NCBI GenBank assembly: GCA_024642005.1 | Contig: JAHECA010000010.1 | Span: forward strand, 51,480 to 115,479 | Direction of reading: 5' to 3' | Source: Robiginitalea sp. | Lineage (GTDB): Bacteria; Bacteroidota; Bacteroidia; Flavobacteriales; Flavobacteriaceae | DNA: 64,000 bases | Shown: positions 59,911-64,000 of the stretch, one piece after another | How the letters are laid out: every line of letters starts with the position of its first letter | Position numbering within the stretch: position 1 is the first letter of the stretch | Translations under genes and position numbers: made by a program | The notes under the pieces: generated by a model | What the model saw: only the letters and a program-made list of their open reading frames with translations | The model's database searches: none | What the model was told of the DNA's origin: nothing

Positions 59911-61605
59911 CTAATACCCCGCTGCCTGCCCATCTTTCCGGCTCTCCGAGGCGCCGTGGTACACTTTCTGCACCGGGTCCCAGCGAATGGCCTGGTAGCC
60001 CCCGTAGATGTCACGGCCGAACTGTACGGTATGGCCGCGGTCAATGAGCCCGCGTACGGTTTCGTACGGGATGCCCGATTCGATGCGCACGGCTCCCTCG
60101 CCCTCGTCTTCACCCGTGGGGGCGGTGCCCCCGGTGTGGTCAAAGCGTGGGGCGTCACCGGCTTCCTGCAGGTTCATGCCGAAGTCGATCAGGTTCATCA
60201 CGATCTGGGTGTGCCCCTGGGGCTGGAAGTCGCCGCCCATTACACCAAAACTGGCAAAGGGCTGCCCGTCTTTGGTGATAAAGGCGGGGATAATGGTGTG
60301 GAAGGGCCGCTTGCCGGGCTCATAGGTGTTGGCCTGGCCGGGGGTGAGGCTGAAGAGCTCGCCCCGGTCTTGCAGCATAAAGCCCAGCCCGGGGGGTGCC
60401 ATGCCCGAGCCCATGCCCCGGTAGTTGCTCTGGATGAGCGAGATCATGTTCCCGTCTTTGTCGGCTACGGTCATGTAGATGGTTTCCCCGGCCGAGATTT
60501 CCCCGGCTGAGTAGGTTGCGGCGCGCTCGGTGATGAGTTTGCGGCGGGTGTCGGCATAGGCATCTGAGAGCAGGGTTTCCACCGGTGTTTTTACGAAGTC
60601 GGGGTCGGCGTAGTACTTGGCCCGGTCTTCGAAGGCCAGTTTCTTGGCCTCGGTGACCAGGTGCAGGTGCTCGGCGCTGCCGAAGGGAATGTTTGAAAAA
60701 TCATACCCTTCCAGTATCTGCAGCATCTGCAGGGCGGCAATCCCCTGCCCGTTGGGCGGCAGCTCCCACACATCGTAGCCCCGGTAATTGACCGAAACGG
60801 GCGTCACCCATTCGGCCGTGTGGCTGGCCAGGTCGTCTGCCGAGAGGAAGCCCCCTTGCGACTGGATGAAGTCGGCAATGGTTTTCGCCATCTTGCCCTT
60901 GTAGAAAGCGTCGCGCCCGCCTTTGGCAATCTGCCGCAGGGTATTGGCCAAAAAGGGATTTTTATACACCTCGCCCTCCCCGGGGAGTTTGCCCCCGTTC
61001 TGGTCGAGATAAGTCTCTTTGATGTTGGGGAAGCCCCGGCGCTGGTACATGGCCACGGAGCGCTGCATGTACCAGGCCACCAGCTGGCTGAGCGGGAAGC
61101 CGTTTTCGGCATAGGAAATGGCCGGGGCCAGAATTTCTTCCATGGGCAGTTTCCCAAATTTGCCATGCAGTTCGAACCAGCCGCTTACAGCCCCCGGCAC
61201 GCTTACGGGCAGTGGCCCCAGGGCGGGGATATGATCGAGCCCCTGCTGTTTAAAGTACTCCAGGGTGAGCCCCCTCGGGGAGCGGCCGCTGGCGTTCAGG
61301 CCGTAGAGTTGTTGGGTTTTGGCATCCCAGACTATGGCGAACAGGTCGCCCCCAACCCCGTTCCCGCTGGGTTCCATTAGGCCCAGGGCAGCGTTGGCCG
61401 CAATGGCGGCGTCGATTGCCGTGCCTCCTTTTTTAAGGATGTCGAGGCCAATCTGGGTAGCCAGCGGGTGGCTGGTGGCCACCATGCCGTTTTGCGCCAG
61501 CACTTCGGAGCGGGTGGCTTGCAGCCCGCCGACGATTCGATCTTGCCCTTGCAGGCCGGAAACTAAAGCTAATACTGCTGTCAGGAAAAGTGGGATTCGT
61601 TTCAT
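59911..61605 (-). CDS. ggt: Gamma-glutamyltransferase (564 aa)
   Basis: Ntn hydrolase that cleaves gamma-glutamyl bonds such as those of glutathione. A signal peptide (LFLTAVLALVSGLQGQ) predicts export. The self-processing nucleophile Thr aligns with the T of GETIYMTVADKDGN near residue 375; the substrate loop reads NYRGMGSGMAPPGLGF. The N-terminal MVATSHPLATQIGLDILKKGG is a family signature. The length is normal. The palindromic repeat element ends 19 bp from its stop. Confidence 0.92.
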   Translation of the reverse strand: MKRIPLFLTAVLALVSGLQGQDRIVGGLQATRSEVLAQNGMVATSHPLATQIGLDILKKGGTAIDAAIAANAALGLMEPSGNGVGGDLFAIVWDAKTQQLYGLNASGRSPRGLTLEYFKQQGLDHIPALGPLPVSVPGAVSGWFELHGKFGKLPMEEILAPAISYAENGFPLSQLVAWYMQRSVAMYQRRGFPNIKETYLDQNGGKLPGEGEVYKNPFLANTLRQIAKGGRDAFYKGKMAKTIADFIQSQGGFLSADDLASHTAEWVTPVSVNYRGYDVWELPPNGQGIAALQMLQILEGYDFSNIPFGSAEHLHLVTEAKKLAFEDRAKYYADPDFVKTPVETLLSDAYADTRRKLITERAATYSAGEISAGETIYMTVADKDGNMISLIQSNYRGMGSGMAPPGLGFMLQDRGELFSLTPGQANTYEPGKRPFHTIIPAFITKDGQPFASFGVMGGDFQPQGHTQIVMNLIDFGMNLQEAGDAPRFDHTGGTAPTGEDEGEGAVRIESGIPYETVRGLIDRGHTVQFGRDIYGGYQAIRWDPVQKVYHGASESRKDGQAAGY

Positions 61606-61705
61606 GGGGTTGGTTTTTATCAGCTTTTAAAGATAGCGATTTTCGAAAGTCGGCAGGCTTGTTGCGCCTGCAGCAGAACGCGTACATATTTCCTATCTTA
61701 AGCAG

Positions 61706-62959
61706 GTGAAAATACTGCTGACCTCCATCGGAACCCGGGGCGATATGGAGCCTTTCCTGGCCATTGCCGACTTGCTGAAGGCCGCGGGCCATGACACCAT
61801 ATGCCTGTTCCCCGAACAGTTCCGGGCCCTGGCCGAAGCGGGCGGGCATGGCTTTGAAACCCTGGGGCCTGAATTTATGGACCTGCTGGAAAGCCCGTTG
61901 GGCAAAATTGTGATGGGGGGAAGCGGCACCCCCTGGCAGAAGATCCGATCGTATGCGAAGCTGGCCCGGGTGTTTGCCCCCATGCGCCGGGTGCTGGCCG
62001 AAAGGCAGCACGCCTGTGTGGCCCGGGTGCAACCCGACCGGATCGTCCACCACGCCAAGACCATCTATGGCTTTGTCTGGGGCATGCAGCACCCCGGCAA
62101 GGCCACCCTGGTAAGCCCGGTGCCCTATATGCTGCACGCCACCGACCACCACAGCCACATCGCCTTTAGCCGGAAATGGGGCAAAGCGCTAAACCGCGCC
62201 TCTTACGGCCTGGCGAATTTCGGTTTGGTGAAGGCCATTCAATCCGACACCAAAAACATGCCCCTGCCTGAAAAGCTGAGCGGCAGTACCATCAAAAAAG
62301 CACTGCGCAGCCAGCAGGCCATCTACACCATTTCACCCGCCTTGTTTGCCCGGCCTGATTACTGGGGCAGCCATGTGCGGGTTCTGGGCTACCAGGAGCG
62401 CAACAAGACCCTGAACTGGGCCCCACCCCCCGAGCTGGAAGCCTGGCTGGAGCGCCACCCCAAAGTGTTGCTGTTTACCTTCGGCAGCATGACCAACCCA
62501 GAACCCGGGCGCAAGACCGACATCGTGCTGGCCGCGCTTGCCCGCCTGGGCATCCCCGCCATCATCAATACGGCGGGCGGGGGCCTGGTGCGCCCCGATA
62601 CGTACGATTCCAACCAGTTTTATTTTGTGGAAGGCATTCCCTACGACTGGATTTTGCCCCGTGTATATGCCCTGGTGCACCACGGCGGCTCGGGCACCAC
62701 CCACCTGGGGGTCAAGTACGGCTGCGCCAGCATGGTTGTGCCCCACATCATCGATCAATTCATGTGGAACCGCACCCTGGCCGAACTGGGTGTGGGGCCC
62801 AAGGGTCCCGGGATCACCAAAATTTCCGAAGCGCGACTCACGCCCTTGCTCGGCGACCTTTGGGAGAACCCTGCGTATAAAGCCCGGGCCGGGGAACTGG
62901 CCGCCCGCATGGCGCGGGAAGACTTCGCATCTGAAGTGGTTCGCCAGATTGCGGGATAG
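61706..62959 (+). CDS. GT1 family glycosyltransferase (417 aa)
   Basis: A two-domain GT-B glycosyltransferase similar to sterol and macrolide glucosyltransferases. The N-terminal acceptor domain starts with ILLTSIGTRGDMEPFLAIA. The C-terminal nucleotide-sugar signature is YALVHHGGSGTTHLGVKYG with MVVPHIIDQFMWNRTLAELG (near residues 325-365). The donor is probably UDP-glucose, but the acceptor is unknown. The start is a GTG at 61706; an ATG is absent nearby. It is divergent from ggt. Confidence 0.88.
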   Translation: MKILLTSIGTRGDMEPFLAIADLLKAAGHDTICLFPEQFRALAEAGGHGFETLGPEFMDLLESPLGKIVMGGSGTPWQKIRSYAKLARVFAPMRRVLAERQHACVARVQPDRIVHHAKTIYGFVWGMQHPGKATLVSPVPYMLHATDHHSHIAFSRKWGKALNRASYGLANFGLVKAIQSDTKNMPLPEKLSGSTIKKALRSQQAIYTISPALFARPDYWGSHVRVLGYQERNKTLNWAPPPELEAWLERHPKVLLFTFGSMTNPEPGRKTDIVLAALARLGIPAIINTAGGGLVRPDTYDSNQFYFVEGIPYDWILPRVYALVHHGGSGTTHLGVKYGCASMVVPHIIDQFMWNRTLAELGVGPKGPGITKISEARLTPLLGDLWENPAYKARAGELAARMAREDFASEVVRQIAG

Positions 62960-63039
62960 GGGGCATTCCCATTTAGGTAAACACAAATTACCCTGCTTAC
63001 CTGCATAGGGCAGGTGTATCCATCCCTTATAAATCAAAA

Positions 63040-63092
63040 AAGCACCAAACTCCGGTTCCGGGCATTACATCGGACATGGGAATTTGGTGCTT
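63040..63092. terminator. Terminator-like hairpin between convergent genes
   Basis: AAGCACCAAA and TTTGGTGCTT form a perfect 10-bp stem with a 33-nt loop, with an A run on the left. It separates the glycosyltransferase gene from the converging 233-aa protein gene. Confidence 0.65.
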
Positions 63093-63119
63093 AGGCCCCG
63101 CCAGTTTACGGGGTAGTTG

Positions 63120-63821
63120 TTACCACTCGCCCAGCAAAATGCGCATGCTGGAGCTGATCATATCGGAACCTCCCCCGGCCTGGTTCGATTCTGCCCACGC
63201 CTTCCCCCAGGCATCGCGCTCGGCGGCGGGTATCAGGTCCATGACACCTGCGATGGCGGCTTTGAAGGTTTTAAAACCGGTGATGATAAAGTGGGTTTCC
63301 CCTTCGTCGGAATTGCCCACGTTAATGCGCCCCAGAAAGATCATGCGCCCGTTCGGGTTGTGCTTGGCGTTGAACTTCTTGAATTCCGCCTCAAAGGCGG
63401 TTGGGTTTTCGGCGCGAATCAAGAACATCCGACGGAACGGGAAGGGGCCCTCCCCGCCCACGTAGGAGCCTACGCCATGCCCCATGGAGGAGCTGTAACC
63501 GTTCTTGATCTGCTGGTTTAACCGAGACAGGAACAGGTCGAATTCGGCACTGGAGTTGCCGTACATGCCCCCAAGTGCATCGAGGGAGCCTGAAAAGACG
63601 ATGCAATGCGAGTAGCTGTTCCCGGCATCCTTAAAATGGTTTTCGAATAACCGCACGCTTACGCCTGCCGGTTTATTGGCTTTGTAAAAGGAATCTACCA
63701 GGTTGTAGACGGTTTGTACATTCTGCGGTTCCACCACAAAATTGTAAGAGCTCCAGTACTCGGTTTGGGCCTGCAGGCCCATGGTAAAAATCAGGAAAAG
63801 AAGAAGGATTGATTTTTTCAT
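63120..63821 (-). CDS. Exported protein of unknown function (233 aa)
   Basis: MKKSILLLFLIFTMGLQAQ is a signal peptide. The mature part has a stretch resembling two related halves (YWSSYNFVVEPQNVQTVYNLVDSF and RMFLIRAENPTAFEAEFKKFN, quoted in part), suggesting an alpha+beta ferredoxin-like pair. No named family was recognised. An operator-like palindrome lies 22 bp upstream of its start. Confidence 0.7.
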   Translation of the reverse strand: MKKSILLLFLIFTMGLQAQTEYWSSYNFVVEPQNVQTVYNLVDSFYKANKPAGVSVRLFENHFKDAGNSYSHCIVFSGSLDALGGMYGNSSAEFDLFLSRLNQQIKNGYSSSMGHGVGSYVGGEGPFPFRRMFLIRAENPTAFEAEFKKFNAKHNPNGRMIFLGRINVGNSDEGETHFIITGFKTFKAAIAGVMDLIPAAERDAWGKAWAESNQAGGGSDMISSSMRILLGEW

Positions 63822-63842
63822 GACGAATGGTTTGAGTTGAAT

Positions 63843-63856
63843 CTTATCAAGATAAG
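63843..63856. promoter_or_regulatory. Operator-like palindrome upstream of the 233-aa protein gene
   Basis: CTTATC - AA - GATAAG is a perfect inverted repeat 22 bp before the gene start, close to where its promoter should be. Confidence 0.35.
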
Positions 63857-63866
63857 TAAAAATTTA

Positions 63867-63893
63867 ATATCTCTCTGAATTACAGGGAGATAT
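63867..63893. other. AT-rich hairpin
   Basis: ATATCTCTCTG and CAGGGAGATAT form an 11-bp stem with one T-G pair and a 5-nt loop, followed by TTTTC on the + strand. It lies between the 233-aa protein gene and the second repeat copy and could terminate transcription from the right. Confidence 0.45.
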
Positions 63894-63911
63894 ATTTTCT
63901 TGCATGGAGGG

Positions 63912-64000
63912 GCTCGTCACGCCTGCGGCGTGATTCACAATATTTGTTCATTTTCTTTGCTCGCCCAAAGAAACCGACGCAGGAGGTTCACGAATACCTT
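63912..64000. repeat. Second copy of the palindrome-rich element, cut by window end
   Basis: GCTC, stem GTCACGCC/GGCGTGAT with loop TGC (63916-63934; one G-T pair), TCAC, then TTTCTTTG - CTCGCC - CAAAGAAA (63951-63972 region) and a 34-bp stretch identical to 59353-59386. Only the left part is visible; it continues beyond base 64000. The stem differs from the complete copy but keeps pairing. Confidence 0.8.

Overview
The window looks like chromosomal DNA of a member of the Bacteroidota, most likely a GC-rich marine flavobacterium (Robiginitalea-like). This is an inference from the gene families: a SUF operon in flavobacterial order, HemJ in place of HemG/HemY, DUF3078, DUF2480, DUF3109, DUF4421 and LytTR/LytS proteins. 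Promoter elements of the Bacteroidota type (TTG, about 20-22 bp, TAnnTTTG) support it, and Shine-Dalgarno sequences are scarce. I found no rRNA, tRNA, CRISPR array, phage genes or intact transposase.

Layout. Positions 1-9452 form a sugar-oxidation locus: the tail of one GMC oxidoreductase, an ASCH protein, a leftward five-gene set (TIM-barrel isomerase lipoprotein, DinB protein, two MFS transporters, Gfo/Idh/MocA dehydrogenase), and a rightward set (second GMC oxidoreductase, Tat-exported gluconate-dehydrogenase subunit 3-like protein, exported TIM-barrel isomerase). Positions 9453-10315 hold two tiny membrane-peptide ORFs and three strong hairpins. Positions 10316-31118 hold mainly housekeeping genes: an unknown membrane pair, a LytTR/LytS two-component system, DUF3109, MarC, a C-terminal processing protease with dCMP deaminase, HupE, a TerB-DnaJ protein, bacilliredoxin, PlsC, an HD protein, an exported Gfo/Idh/MocA enzyme, a PA0069-type radical SAM protein with a duplicated operator, enoyl-CoA hydratase coupled to a histidine kinase, HemJ, BrnQ and ThiL.

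Positions 31308-38779 are the Fe-S assembly cluster sufA-sufB-[lactonase-like lipoprotein]-sufC-sufD-sufS, then sufE-sufT-DUF2480 from an internal promoter. DUF3078 and HflX follow, then a more AT-rich patch with DUF4386 and DUF6326. From 54484 leftward to 43049 runs a compact heme operon, hemA-C-D-E-F-[DUF4421]-[PhzF-like]-hemB-[serine hydrolase]-[CNNM]-ogt-[exonuclease]. An AraC regulator is divergent from hemA and hemH is nearby. With HemJ this supplies nearly every step from glutamyl-tRNA to protoheme; only HemL is not seen.

The right end (57689-64000) carries hairpin repeats between MATE, gamma-glutamyltransferase, a GT1 glycosyltransferase and an exported unknown protein. The main novelty candidate is here: an approximately 596-bp palindrome-rich element at 59296-59891, and the start of a second copy at 63912 that runs off the window. 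Their end modules keep the same flanks and a TGC-type loop, but have different stem sequences that remain self-complementary. Related short modules lie at 57689-57795. The pattern suggests selection for hairpin structure and possible mobilisation by a hairpin-recognising transposase.
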